Origin: a virus | Virus record (IMG/VR): IMGVR_UViG_3300032163_000111 | Span: 1 to 22,571 of that record | Strand: one strand, 5' to 3' | DNA length: 22,571 bases | Translations under genes and position numbers: made by a program | Part shown: positions 15,791 through 22,501 of the stretch, in pieces | Layout of the letters: every line of letters starts with the position of its first letter | Position numbering within the stretch: position 1 is the first letter of the stretch | Notes under the pieces: generated by a model | Database searches by the model: none | Told to the model about the DNA's origin: nothing | Seen by the model: the letters and a program-made list of their open reading frames with translations, nothing else

Positions 15791-16138
15791 TTATTTTAAA
15801 CTCTGCAAGAAAACTTCGATGTCGCTCTCAAGATACAGGCCGATGGGTATATGGTGATTACATGCGACCAACAGGTGTGGGACCGTGAACGGACGATGCG
15901 TAACGGGAACGACAGCCTTGTCCTTCGGACTGGAGCCAACTTCCTCAACAAAGGGTTTCTCCAACACAGCCTTCACAAGTCTCAAATCGGTTTGGGACAG
16001 TTCTTCATTGCAGATATTTGGGCTATTGCCAGATCAATTTGCCGCGGGTCCAGGAAATTCAGTTCTGACAACAGCCTTGAAATCCTTTTCGACTTGTGGA
16101 GCGACAAAACGTCTTCCTTGAGGGGCTGACTCGCTCAT
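15791..16138 (-). pseudogene. Small early gene interrupted by an in-frame TGA
   Basis: The ATG at 16138 overlaps the stop of the Cro-like gene (ATGA). The frame reads 34 codons (MSESAPQGRRFVAPQVEKDF to PGPAAN), meets TGA at 16034-16036, then stays open for 80 more codons with a clear protein character (NEELSQTDLRLVKAVLEKPF, later VVPVTHRPFTVPHLLVACNH). No good start codon follows the TGA except TTG at 15985. A single nonsense change in a 115-residue gene is the simplest reading; stop read-through is possible. Function unknown; position resembles a CII- or anti-repressor-type slot, but no such motif is seen. Confidence 0.7.
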
Positions 16139-16371
16139 CGACAATTTGCACCATTTATCCCCCCTTTCACCGTTTCGCCATAAATCGCATGATCCGCCGA
16201 AATCCCCAACACGAGACATATCCTGCCCAGACTGTCAGATGCAAGGACAGATAAATCCCGCTCTGCCAGTGAAATGGCGCCCGGGCTGACTGCTGATTGC
16301 TTTGATAACTCGGCGATTGTGAATTTCTTAAGCGATCTTGCATTTCGTAGTCTAGTTCCGATCGTTGACAT
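16135..16371 (-). CDS. Cro-like XRE-family HTH regulator
   Basis: A 78-aa DNA-binding protein. IGTRLRNARSLKKFTIAELS, KQSAVSPGAISLAERDL and a final LGRICLVLGISADHAIYG give a complete single XRE/Cro helix-turn-helix domain with the usual 'G..lk..R...g.t..eLa...gvs...is..E' pattern. It diverges from the plus-strand repressor gene, the usual cI/cro arrangement. ATG at 16371 has AAAGGTG eight bases upstream. It is followed by a coupled, interrupted gene. Confidence 0.85.
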   Translation of the reverse strand: MSTIGTRLRNARSLKKFTIAELSKQSAVSPGAISLAERDLSVLASDSLGRICLVLGISADHAIYGETVKGGINGANCR

Positions 16372-16477
16372 CTTTTATTCACCTTTCTTTTCTAGTTGTT
16401 TTTGAGGTGTCGCTGTGATATATTTGTTGATAAATCAATCTAATAAATAATTATTAAGAATTCAAGGAAAGTAATAA
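16372..16477. promoter_or_regulatory. Divergent control region of the lysogeny switch
   Basis: A 106-bp AT-rich spacer between the two HTH genes. It holds a palindrome TTGATAAATCAA (16427-16438), a likely operator half-site pair, and AATAATTATT (16446-16455). A tentative plus promoter is TTGTTG (16424-16429) with ATAATT 17 bases on, overlapping the palindrome, so the repressor could control its own gene. The minus promoter is less clear. Confidence 0.6.
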
Positions 16478-16993
16478 TTGCATATTAAAGGCGAAACCTC
16501 GACCGTCAGAGATCGGCTGCGACTGTTTGGTAAAGAGAAGTTCACAACCATGACGAATTTTGCGGCTGCATTAAAGATGAAGCCACAGGCTCTGAATGTC
16601 TACCTTGTCGGCCAAAGTCTACCCGGAAACACCATGCAGGCAAAACTCCGAAAGATGGGTTGTGATATTAATTGGCTGATTACCGGCGAAAGAATCTTAA
16701 AAGAGAGCGAAGATAAGCGTAGTAGGAATCCGTTCGAAGTCGACCTGAGGGAAGTTTTGCGGTATCTTAATTCTTCTGGAAGAGGGCTTGATTCGGGAAA
16801 GCTGGCCCGAAAGCTTTCAATGACAAAGCAGGAAGTTGACGGCTATTTACAAGGCGAGATGCTTATCCCGTTACCTCTATTGATAAGGATATGCGAGGTG
16901 ACGAACGACCTGAGTTTGCTAAACCATGTTTTTCAAGGGCGTAAAATAGTGGTCGGATGGGCGAGAGCTGGGAGGAAGAGGGCCAAGGGATAA
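16478..16993 (+). CDS. Phage repressor-like protein with two HTH-like regions
   Basis: The only clear plus-strand gene, 171 aa, starting at TTG with AAGGA about nine bases upstream. Residues 8-70 match phage repressor N-domains: VRDRLRLFGKEKFTTMTNFA, KMKPQALNVYLVGQSLPG and finally INWLITGERI, the familiar 'g.n..WLltGe' ending. A second helical region (LDSGKLARKLSMTKQEVDGY, then IRICEVTNDLSLLNHVF) at 100-150 also looks like an HTH fold rather than a LexA/S24 peptidase domain. There is no S24 catalytic Ser/Lys part, so RecA-linked self-cleavage is not expected. Basic C-terminus (RAGRKRAKG). Confidence 0.78.
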   Translation: MHIKGETSTVRDRLRLFGKEKFTTMTNFAAALKMKPQALNVYLVGQSLPGNTMQAKLRKMGCDINWLITGERILKESEDKRSRNPFEVDLREVLRYLNSSGRGLDSGKLARKLSMTKQEVDGYLQGEMLIPLPLLIRICEVTNDLSLLNHVFQGRKIVVGWARAGRKRAKG

Positions 16994-17037
16994 GGTCAAA
17001 TTGACGCCTATCTTTTCTGTTCCTTGAAATTCACTGT

Positions 17038-17211
17038 CTAGGCCTTGGCTGATACGGGAGTGGTTTCTAAGATCTGCCAAAAGAATCGCAGCCCTAGCGG
17101 ACCAAAAACCTTTTCAACATACGGACATGGTTGAGCGACTACAATAGTTCTCGATAAACGACGGAGCAGCGTTGTTTTGGTTCTGATGCGATGTATTTGG
17201 CACGATGTCAA
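17038..17211 (-). CDS. Possible small protein at the end of the early operon
   Basis: A 57-codon frame beginning with TTG that overlaps the preceding TGA (TTGA). Its second half (TIVVAQPCPYVEKVFGPLGL, then RFFWQILETTPV) has a natural protein character, while the first half is Arg/Thr-rich. No ribosome site is visible apart from coupling. It ends 44 bases before the stop of the convergent repressor gene. It may be a remnant of a larger damaged gene. No family recognised. Confidence 0.35.
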   Translation of the reverse strand: MTSCQIHRIRTKTTLLRRLSRTIVVAQPCPYVEKVFGPLGLRFFWQILETTPVSAKA

Positions 17212-17680
17212 GAGAATGCTATTGCTTTAAGCCTGTCATTCACGAGCTTCCTTCTCTCCTGAATGAAGACCAAGAAATTGTCAAACGAGTAGGAAGCGAA
17301 GAACTTCACAATAGCCTTCGCTTTGTTTTTCCCAAAAGAGAACCAATGCCATGTAGTATCCGGGTTCGGTGTTCAGGGAAACAGAACAACTCCATGCGGG
17401 AATCGATCATGATGTCGCCATTCTGCAGGTATTGGTGCTGCATCGAAAAGAGAAGTGCGTCCTTGAAAAATGACACATTCTCAATGCTCCAAAACACCAA
17501 CGGCATGATGCCATCGGTACGTCCCGGAATTTCAAGACGCAGTCCAGGCTTGCTGCAGAATTCTTCCAACGGTCCGACCAATTCCGAGATGTCGAAATAG
17601 AACCACTGATGCTTGTCAAGGGGAAACCCTTATTGCTTAATCAACTCATTTTCGGCGAGTTTGACGGCGTCGATCATCAT
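17208..17680 (-). pseudogene. Early-operon gene broken by an in-frame TAA and a frame change
   Basis: ATGATG at 17680 overlaps the stop of the upstream gene and gives MMIDAVKLAENELIKQ, then TAA (17630-17632). The same frame continues GFPLDKHQWFYFDISELVGP ... to TGA at 17306-17308. Near that end a GGGAAAAAC tract (17333-17325) precedes poor sequence (TKRRLL), while the -1 frame gives KNKAKAIVKFFASYSFDNFL and ends at 17208. One nonsense change and one lost or gained A in a homopolymer would explain everything. Alternatives: G GGA AAA acts as a programmed -1 slippery site, or a separate 33-codon gene starts at GTG 17309 (GTGA overlap). About 156 residues in total. No family recognised. Confidence 0.6.
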
Positions 17681-18072
17681 GCGGCCAACCTCAACGGTTT
17701 CATTACAAGGTCGAGCCTAATGACCTCGAGGATATAGAGACATTCAGCAATGTTGTTCATTTGCTGTTGATGCATGCCGATGAAGTTACGTTTATGCGCG
17801 TTGGCGTCGGACTCCTTTGTCCATCGAGTCAATGCTTCTTGACGAAGGGATCGCAGCTCCTTGAAGACGCGTTCGGCAGCAACAACCTGTTCCAAAACAA
17901 AGCCGGAGCCAGAGGTCAACGCCTTGATGGGCTTTCGTTTCTCCTCAATGGCATCACCGATCGGCGACCACAAAACGCCACAGTTCATGTTGAACGTTTC
18001 TTTGAGCTTACGTTGGATGGTAACTTCTGCGGGTTCCTGATCGTCGAATGCGACCGTCACGAAATATTTCAT
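17677..18072 (-). CDS. Hypothetical early protein
   Basis: A 131-aa protein with a strong AGGAGG five bases before its ATG, so it should be well translated. The N-terminus (MKYFVTVAFDDQEPAEVTIQ) looks like a beta strand followed by a mostly helical, charged body (VVAAERVFKELRSLRQEALT, then MHQQQMNNIAECLYILEVIR). ATG overlaps the stop of the small membrane protein gene, and its own stop overlaps the start of the interrupted gene. No domain recognised. Confidence 0.65.
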   Translation of the reverse strand: MKYFVTVAFDDQEPAEVTIQRKLKETFNMNCGVLWSPIGDAIEEKRKPIKALTSGSGFVLEQVVAAERVFKELRSLRQEALTRWTKESDANAHKRNFIGMHQQQMNNIAECLYILEVIRLDLVMKPLRLAA

Positions 18073-18212
18073 ACATCCTCCTGTTTGCTGATTCGGTTAA
18101 TGGTTTCTTTCAAAGCGAAAAGTTGTGTCACAAGGCCATTGCCGAGCCATCGAAACAGTCCGACGACGACCTTGGCCAAGAGAATCAAAACGATTAAGTT
18201 TGCTAACCACAT
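18069..18212 (-). CDS. Small single-TM protein
   Basis: A 47-aa protein. I chose ATG 18212, which has AGGAG eight bases upstream; the longer frame would overlap the zinc-finger gene extensively. Residues 2-24 (WLANLIVLILLAKVVVGLF, then RWLG) form one clear transmembrane helix, followed by a short polar tail with Lys/Arg. Its role is unknown; lysis is unlikely at this early-region site, though a small membrane effector is possible. Confidence 0.6.
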   Translation of the reverse strand: MWLANLIVLILLAKVVVGLFRWLGNGLVTQLFALKETINRISKQEDV

Positions 18213-18664
18213 TTTCTCAACTCCTGAATTCTTCGGATTCCACGGCACGCCGGGTATCGAATACATCCAAAGAACTTACCATACTTGCCCTCTCGTTCAA
18301 CCATCCATGATTTGCAATCAGGGCATTGCACCAAACCGGTGGATGCCTGTCTAATGGTATCGTCAATTCTACCGGCAAGGTTCTTGGCCCAGCCAGTCGT
18401 CCGATAGACTCGCGCCTCACTCCCAACGCCACGGTTGTGTACGGTGGAGAAAATGACAACTCGGATGGCGTCAGTCCCGACAGTTCGGGCATCACCATCG
18501 CGAGTACCGATCGACGTAAAAACCCGTATCTCGAGACCGGGCTTGTCGACAACGTCCTTTGCATATAGCTCTTCGTACGTCCCCTGGACCGAGAATCGGC
18601 AAAAACCTCTCGCCAGCATGAAGGTTTCCATTTCATCGGACTGAATTTGGTAGTAAGTGCTCAT
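18203..18664 (-). CDS. Protein with C-terminal topoisomerase-type C4 zinc finger
   Basis: A 153-aa protein. The end (CPDCKSWMVEREGKYGKFFG, then CIRYPACRG) matches the zinc finger repeated at the C-terminus of bacterial topoisomerase I: 'CP.Cg..mv.r.gk.G.F.gCs.yP.C...'. It binds single-stranded DNA in that family. The N-terminal 110 residues are a beta-rich domain unrelated to topoisomerase as far as I can see (ARGFCRFSVQGTYEELYAKD, then GLEIRVFTSIG). ATG overlaps the RadC-like stop by ATGA. A nucleic-acid-binding role is likely; no catalytic part is present. Confidence 0.72.
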   Translation of the reverse strand: MSTYYQIQSDEMETFMLARGFCRFSVQGTYEELYAKDVVDKPGLEIRVFTSIGTRDGDARTVGTDAIRVVIFSTVHNRGVGSEARVYRTTGWAKNLAGRIDDTIRQASTGLVQCPDCKSWMVEREGKYGKFFGCIRYPACRGIRRIQELRKCG

Positions 18665-19137
18665 AGCAGTCCTCGTTCTGCAAACGACGTGTAGCTATTG
18701 CGTGTAAAAATTACGTGATCATGCACCGGAATTCCATTCACCTTGCCGGCTTCGACAAGTTGGCGCGTTATGGCGAGATCTTCTTGACTTGGCTCCGGAT
18801 TACCGGACGGATGATTGTGCGCCAAGATTACAGATGCTCCAAGTCCCTCGATGCATGCGCGAAAGACTTCTCGCGGATGCGTCAGACTTGAATTCAAAAG
18901 ACCTTCCGAAATAACGTCGACTGCCGTAACTCTGTTGCTAGCACTCATGACAAAGACCAGGAAACGTTCGCATGGATAATCGTCAAACAAAAACTTGTAT
19001 TTAAATAGATCTTCCGGCGACCGAACAGGTTCCCGACTAAATCCTTCTGGAACGTCCTCGCATTCCTTGACACGCCAAACAAGCTGCATCAACTTCGCCC
19101 GACTGTACCGAAGCACTGGATTCTTTTTCTCATCCAT
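18661..19137 (-). CDS. RadC-like JAB-domain protein
   Basis: A 158-aa protein. ILAHNHPSGNPEPSQEDLAI is the H-x-H-P-S-G-x7-S-x2-D metal-binding motif of the RadC/JAB (MPN) fold. Upstream FLVFVMSASNRVTAVDVISE and FRACIEGLGASV also match RadC. Full-length RadC has an N-terminal helix-hairpin-helix part; here only about 50 unrelated residues precede the JAB core. Phage and plasmid copies of this size are common near DNA-processing genes. Despite the name, a repair role for RadC is unproven. ATG 19137 has GAGG six bases upstream, better than the GTG at 19149. Confidence 0.87.
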   Translation of the reverse strand: MDEKKNPVLRYSRAKLMQLVWRVKECEDVPEGFSREPVRSPEDLFKYKFLFDDYPCERFLVFVMSASNRVTAVDVISEGLLNSSLTHPREVFRACIEGLGASVILAHNHPSGNPEPSQEDLAITRQLVEAGKVNGIPVHDHVIFTRNSYTSFAERGLL

Positions 19138-19280
19138 GATTGTCCTCACGATTCAATGAATATGTGTAGTGAATTGTGATTTCAATCTGGTCGATGAAAA
19201 ACAGTTGAGTCAAACCGAACAGGAATCGGTTACGGGTAGTGGAAGATAGAATCCGATCGTTGCATCGTCCGGGGATCAGA

Positions 19281-19667
19281 TTAAGTCGATTGTGGCGCCG
19301 TGTTTTCACGGGGTTGAGGTTGTGCCGACAGGATTCGTTTGACCTGTTCGTTAAACCAGTGACGAGCTGCGTCTTTGAATTTCTGGCGCTGTGCAAACGT
19401 GCAGTGCTTCCAATCCTTGCCCTGTGTCTGAGCGATGACTTTCTGCAGGTACGATTCGGCGTGCCAGTGATTGTCGAAATGGATTCCACATATTCGACAG
19501 AGCAGTGGTGCGGGTTTGCCGGTGAACGGACGGAACTGGTGCTTCAACGGTATCTTGACGTACGTCGGGGGTGGAACGTCTTCATTGGGAGCAACCTTGA
19601 ATGTATCGTCGACAAGGACAACGTCTGCTTTCACGACCTCTGCGGCCGTGGGTGCATCGTTCATCAT
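19281..19667 (-). CDS. Hypothetical protein with possible Cys/His zinc site
   Basis: A 128-aa protein. Centre: LLCRICGIHFDNHWHAESYL offers C-x2-C followed by H and H-x-H... ligands, a plausible zinc site. C-terminal half is helical and basic (FKDAARHWFNEQVKRILSAQ). N-terminus is acidic and Ala/Val-rich. ATGATG overlaps the previous stop and has GGAGG four bases upstream. Function unknown. Confidence 0.65.
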   Translation of the reverse strand: MMNDAPTAAEVVKADVVLVDDTFKVAPNEDVPPPTYVKIPLKHQFRPFTGKPAPLLCRICGIHFDNHWHAESYLQKVIAQTQGKDWKHCTFAQRQKFKDAARHWFNEQVKRILSAQPQPRENTAPQST

Positions 19668-19861
19668 GGAGCCTCCGTATCAAATGTTCTGGGTAAGTTG
19701 GACTTGCAGAATTTATGCCCCTTGCTGAATAGTTTGCAGTCAACAAGGAACTGCGTGACGGCTATCGGGAACGTGAGCGACTTTGTTGTCTCGCATCGAT
19801 CACAACGAATGACCTGTTTCTCGGCATCAATCACAATCCATGGACGTGGTTCATTGCTCAC
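19664..19861 (-). CDS. Small hypothetical protein with Cys pair
   Basis: A 65-aa protein (MSNEPRPWIVIDAEKQVIRC ...). I prefer GTG 19861, with GAGG six bases before it; a longer frame would lie across the upstream gene. It contains C-D-R-C near residues 20-23, a further Cys at about 42 and Cys at 52 (HKFCK), a likely zinc-binding set (C-x2-C ... H-x2-C) seen in small phage proteins. Function unknown. Confidence 0.6.
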   Translation of the reverse strand: MSNEPRPWIVIDAEKQVIRCDRCETTKSLTFPIAVTQFLVDCKLFSKGHKFCKSNLPRTFDTEAP

Positions 19862-20192
19862 GAGGAACCTCGCCGGTGATGCCTGCCAATAATTTGGCAA
19901 CCATTTCTTTGCGTTCGGCAACGGCCTGACCGAAGCCATATGCGAGCAAGTCCTCAGACTTCTGCGTGTCGCCCATCTGAGCCCATGAGAACGCGCGACC
20001 TTCCCGCATGGATTCCCTCATGACACCACACTCAATCACGATCGCCACGTTGGGTAATTTGAACTTCTGTCGCAATTCACGGACGCCTTCATAAAATGAT
20101 TCAATGGCGCGATTGGCCGATTCTTCGGAATCGAATGGATTGTCAAGTTTACGAAATAAGACGGGGTCGTTGACAACTTTTCTGTCACTCAT
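19851..20192 (-). CDS. Hypothetical early protein
   Basis: A 113-aa protein starting MSDRKVVNDPVLFRKLDNPF, ATG overlapping the previous stop (ATGA). Helical overall: SEESANRAIESFYEGVRELR then a hydrophobic strand (LPNVAIVIECGVM) and a C-terminal helix. No motif recognised. The longer open frame that exists upstream overlaps the neighbouring gene and was discarded. Confidence 0.62.
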   Translation of the reverse strand: MSDRKVVNDPVLFRKLDNPFDSEESANRAIESFYEGVRELRQKFKLPNVAIVIECGVMRESMREGRAFSWAQMGDTQKSEDLLAYGFGQAVAERKEMVAKLLAGITGEVPREQ

Positions 20193-20479
20193 CGTGCGAC
20201 CCCTTCCATGATGGACGCTTCGATTGATGAATTGACTATTGCCTCGGCCTCCTCCGGCGAAACACCGCCTTCCAGATTCTTTTCCTTGCAGATTTCGAGG
20301 GCTGCCTTGAAGTCGCCGCCCCAGTACCATGGCGCTGTTTCACCACCACCATTGGGGAAGTGCCCGGCAACATCCTTGAAGACTACTGACGGCCTGTATC
20401 CTTTGCCGGGAACGTGACTGTCGATTGGTACGTAATAGCAGAAAGGTCGACCTTCTGCCATAAGTTGTCGGGCGGTCAT
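20189..20479 (-). CDS. Hypothetical early protein, aromatic/Gly-rich
   Basis: A 96-aa protein with a strong AAAGGAGG before its ATG. The middle (PSVVFKDVAGHFPNGGGETA, then PWYWGGDFKAALEICKEKN) has a conserved-looking Gly/Trp/Tyr cluster and the C-terminal part is helical and acidic. ATG overlaps the 60-aa gene stop. No family recognised. Confidence 0.65.
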   Translation of the reverse strand: MTARQLMAEGRPFCYYVPIDSHVPGKGYRPSVVFKDVAGHFPNGGGETAPWYWGGDFKAALEICKEKNLEGGVSPEEAEAIVNSSIEASIMEGVAR

Positions 20480-20658
20480 GTTGTTTCCTCCTTTGGTATG
20501 GTTGGTGAATGTTCGGCCACCAGCGTTTGCTTGAGGACAGTACTAAAGCGCCGGTCGCGTTTCCGAAGCGCAAACGGAATCATCTTTTCGTGCGAGACAT
20601 CAATCTCGATCACCCTGGTCTTTTGGTCCGTATCGCGATATTCGACAACGTACGTCAT
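20476..20658 (-). CDS. Small hypothetical protein
   Basis: A 60-aa protein starting MTYVVEYRDTDQKTRVIEID. It is a short strand-rich and basic protein (PFALRKRDRRFSTVLKQTLV). The ATG lies four bases after the ATPase stop, and an AGGAGG stands 13 bases upstream, somewhat far. Function unknown; it could be a partner of the ATPase given the tight linkage. Confidence 0.58.
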   Translation of the reverse strand: MTYVVEYRDTDQKTRVIEIDVSHEKMIPFALRKRDRRFSTVLKQTLVAEHSPTIPKEETT

Positions 20659-20662
20659 GCAG

Positions 20663-21949
20663 TTACGCGGCCTCCTTTTTGATGAGTCCATCTTCAATCG
20701 TGATACCGACACCACGCTGTCCGACCTGGGTGACGAAGTATTGAGTTTCATCAATTCCCATCTGTTTCAAGAACAGCGCGTAGGATTCATCATCAAGTCG
20801 TTCGATGCCATCGACACATACGATGCCGAACTTTCCATTGAGTGCTTTGGCGATGGAGAGTGAAACATCAATCCGTTCCTGACCGCAGAGTTGGTCAAAC
20901 GTCTTGCCGTCAAACAAGAGTCCATCATCCGTAATCACCATACCCTTGAACGGCAACGTAACGCGGCCCATGAGTTCAGCCGGCGCATCCGTCGTAAGGG
21001 TGTCGACAATCTTGTCCAATACGGCAGCCTCATTTCGAACTTCCGAATACTCTGCCCGAAGGTCAACCAACTTCTTGGCGTTATCACAATGCTTTTTCAT
21101 CACCTCATACTCAGCAACCTTGGTTTCGATTGCCGCAACATCAATCTCTTTGAGGGTGGCAAGTTCAGCGTCGATGGTGGCACGTTCGGTCTGTTTATGC
21201 TTCAATTTGCGTTCAAGTTCCACGATGTCGAGGCTGACCCGCTGGGCGTCGGTCGTCAACGTCTTGATGCGGTTATTCGTCTGTTCAGCAGCACGCACCT
21301 GATTCGTTAGATTCGTGAGTCCCTTTTCGTCGAACGAGGCAATATCAAAGTTCGGTGGCACGTTCTTGGCCATTTCTTGCCCGGCCTTGAGTTTGGCATC
21401 TACCTCACGGTTCACAACGGTCCTCCGTTCATAGAAATGTTTGCGGAGTTTTTGTACAACTTCAATGCCATGACCAGCAAGAAGGATTTCGCTAAAAGCG
21501 TCGGGGAAACCATTGCACCATTTGGTAACATCTGCCTTTGACACCTTGATGGGAAACGATTGCAGGATGTATTCTCGCTGTTGAGCGTTCTTCAACGTAA
21601 AGAACTCAGCAGGATCGAAACTAAACCCGCCAACAATGCTGTCGAGATGTTCCTGTGGCCGTTTGATGATTTCACCCGTTTTATCCACCACGTTCAGGGA
21701 GTTCTTGCCAGACCGCGAAATGCTGCGCTGAACATAGAGTTCATCCAGTTCAACCAATATCTCGGCAGACGACTCACCGTTCCGAATCTTGGCAGACTGG
21801 TCACCAGCCTGAAACGCGGCTTCAATCGCCTTGATGAGTGAGGTCTTGCCCTGGCGATTCTTGCCCTTTACGATATTGACTTTGTTGGTCTTGATATCGA
21901 CCTCTTTCAGCCCAATGAAGTTGCGAATCTGCAACCGTACGATGTTCAT
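20663..21949 (-). CDS. SMC/RecF-like ATPase
   Basis: A 428-aa ABC-type DNA-processing ATPase. Walker A is GKNRQGKTS at residues 29-37, right after the family opener RLQIRNFIGLKEVDIKTNKV. A coiled-coil region covers about 215-310 (ELERKLKHKQTERATIDAEL). The signature-like QLCGQERIDVSLSIAKAL comes at about 353-370 and Walker B (FGIVCVDGIE) at 374-383, followed by a His/Gln-loop-like VTQVG. The short coil and lack of a zinc hook separate it from Rad50/SbcC; it resembles the phage 'AAA family ATPase' proteins found with recombination genes. No nuclease partner is visible here. Coupled by ATGA to the upstream 99-aa gene. Confidence 0.85.
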   Translation of the reverse strand: MNIVRLQIRNFIGLKEVDIKTNKVNIVKGKNRQGKTSLIKAIEAAFQAGDQSAKIRNGESSAEILVELDELYVQRSISRSGKNSLNVVDKTGEIIKRPQEHLDSIVGGFSFDPAEFFTLKNAQQREYILQSFPIKVSKADVTKWCNGFPDAFSEILLAGHGIEVVQKLRKHFYERRTVVNREVDAKLKAGQEMAKNVPPNFDIASFDEKGLTNLTNQVRAAEQTNNRIKTLTTDAQRVSLDIVELERKLKHKQTERATIDAELATLKEIDVAAIETKVAEYEVMKKHCDNAKKLVDLRAEYSEVRNEAAVLDKIVDTLTTDAPAELMGRVTLPFKGMVITDDGLLFDGKTFDQLCGQERIDVSLSIAKALNGKFGIVCVDGIERLDDESYALFLKQMGIDETQYFVTQVGQRGVGITIEDGLIKKEAA

Positions 21950-22245
21950 GGTCGTTTCCTTTCGACGTTGATGATTTTCTGTGCTTTCGTGCGGAGTATC
22001 TCAGCAGTCAGAGCAAACTTTGCCCACTGTTCAACCACTTCGTAGACCGCGTGGTCAACCAATCCCTTGAATCGAACGCGCAGCTTGTACGTTCGACTCG
22101 AATCGTTTATTTCGACGGCAATCAAAATGGTTTCACGATGCCGAATCACTATCCAGATAGAGGCAAGCGTTGAACGCAATCGCCAAAACCAGCCGGTGTA
22201 CGAGTGTTCTTGCACATCTCTGATGGAGTAGTCTTCTTCCTGCAT
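21946..22245 (-). CDS. Hypothetical protein ahead of the ATPase
   Basis: A 99-aa protein, ATG at 22245 with AGGA (TAGGATG) upstream. Trp-rich amphipathic start (YTGWFWRLRSTLASIWIVIR), then strand-like ILIAVEINDSSRTYKLRVRF and a C-terminal helix rich in Lys/Arg. The hydrophobic stretch is broken by Arg, so a true TM helix is doubtful. It is translationally coupled to the ATPase. Function unknown. Confidence 0.6.
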   Translation of the reverse strand: MQEEDYSIRDVQEHSYTGWFWRLRSTLASIWIVIRHRETILIAVEINDSSRTYKLRVRFKGLVDHAVYEVVEQWAKFALTAEILRTKAQKIINVERKRP

Positions 22246-22305
22246 GCAAACATCCTATGTTTTTGAATGAGAATAATCTAGTCGATGGATTAAGGTGGTG
22301 TCAAA

Positions 22306-22485
22306 TCAACGCTCCCGATTCAGTACGTCGATGTCACCGAACGTGGGACGACGACGACGGATGCTGCCGCATACCAACAGGTTGGTTCCGTTGGTAAAGC
22401 CGATGCCGAGGGATTCAAGTTTTGCGGCCAGCGAGATGGATTTTGCAGAAGCCTCCACGAAAGGAACGTGAACATTTTGACTCAT
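22306..22485 (-). CDS. Truncated Pol X / nucleotidyltransferase-like stub
   Basis: A 59-aa protein (ATG 22485). The tail LVCGSIRRRRPTFGDIDVL is the palm motif of the DNA polymerase X/nucleotidyltransferase superfamily: G-S-x-R-R ... G-D-I-D, where the two Asp bind metal. The frame stops five codons later, so the third catalytic Asp and the rest of the palm and thumb are missing; full relatives are much longer. No continuation is seen in the other frames of the next 60 bases. It is either a relic or a stand-alone fragment. A 19-bp hairpin lies just upstream. Confidence 0.7.
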   Translation of the reverse strand: MSQNVHVPFVEASAKSISLAAKLESLGIGFTNGTNLLVCGSIRRRRPTFGDIDVLNRER

Positions 22486-22501
22486 GTCTGTCAACCCTTT
22501 G

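Noticed and set aside
15851-16129. 92-codon plus-strand ORF opposite the TGA-interrupted gene
   Set aside because: The minus frame is coupled to the Cro-like gene and has better composition; the plus frame has no ribosome site.
17201-17240. Second TTGACATCG (17211-17203), same as the start of the 15.75 kb promoter
   Set aside because: No acceptable -10 at 16-18 bases; the match is only about ten bases.
17205-17600. 131-codon plus-strand ORF opposite the interrupted early gene
   Set aside because: Its later part is Ser/Cys/Met-rich antisense-like sequence, and the minus strand shows coupled starts and better protein character.
19130-19213. 27-codon minus frame from TTG (ends NREDNHG) between RadC-like gene and the 128-aa gene
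   Set aside because: The sequence looks somewhat protein-like (IEITIHYTYSLN) but there is no ribosome site, no ATG and no frame upstream; too short to support. The rest of 19138-19280 shows nothing else.
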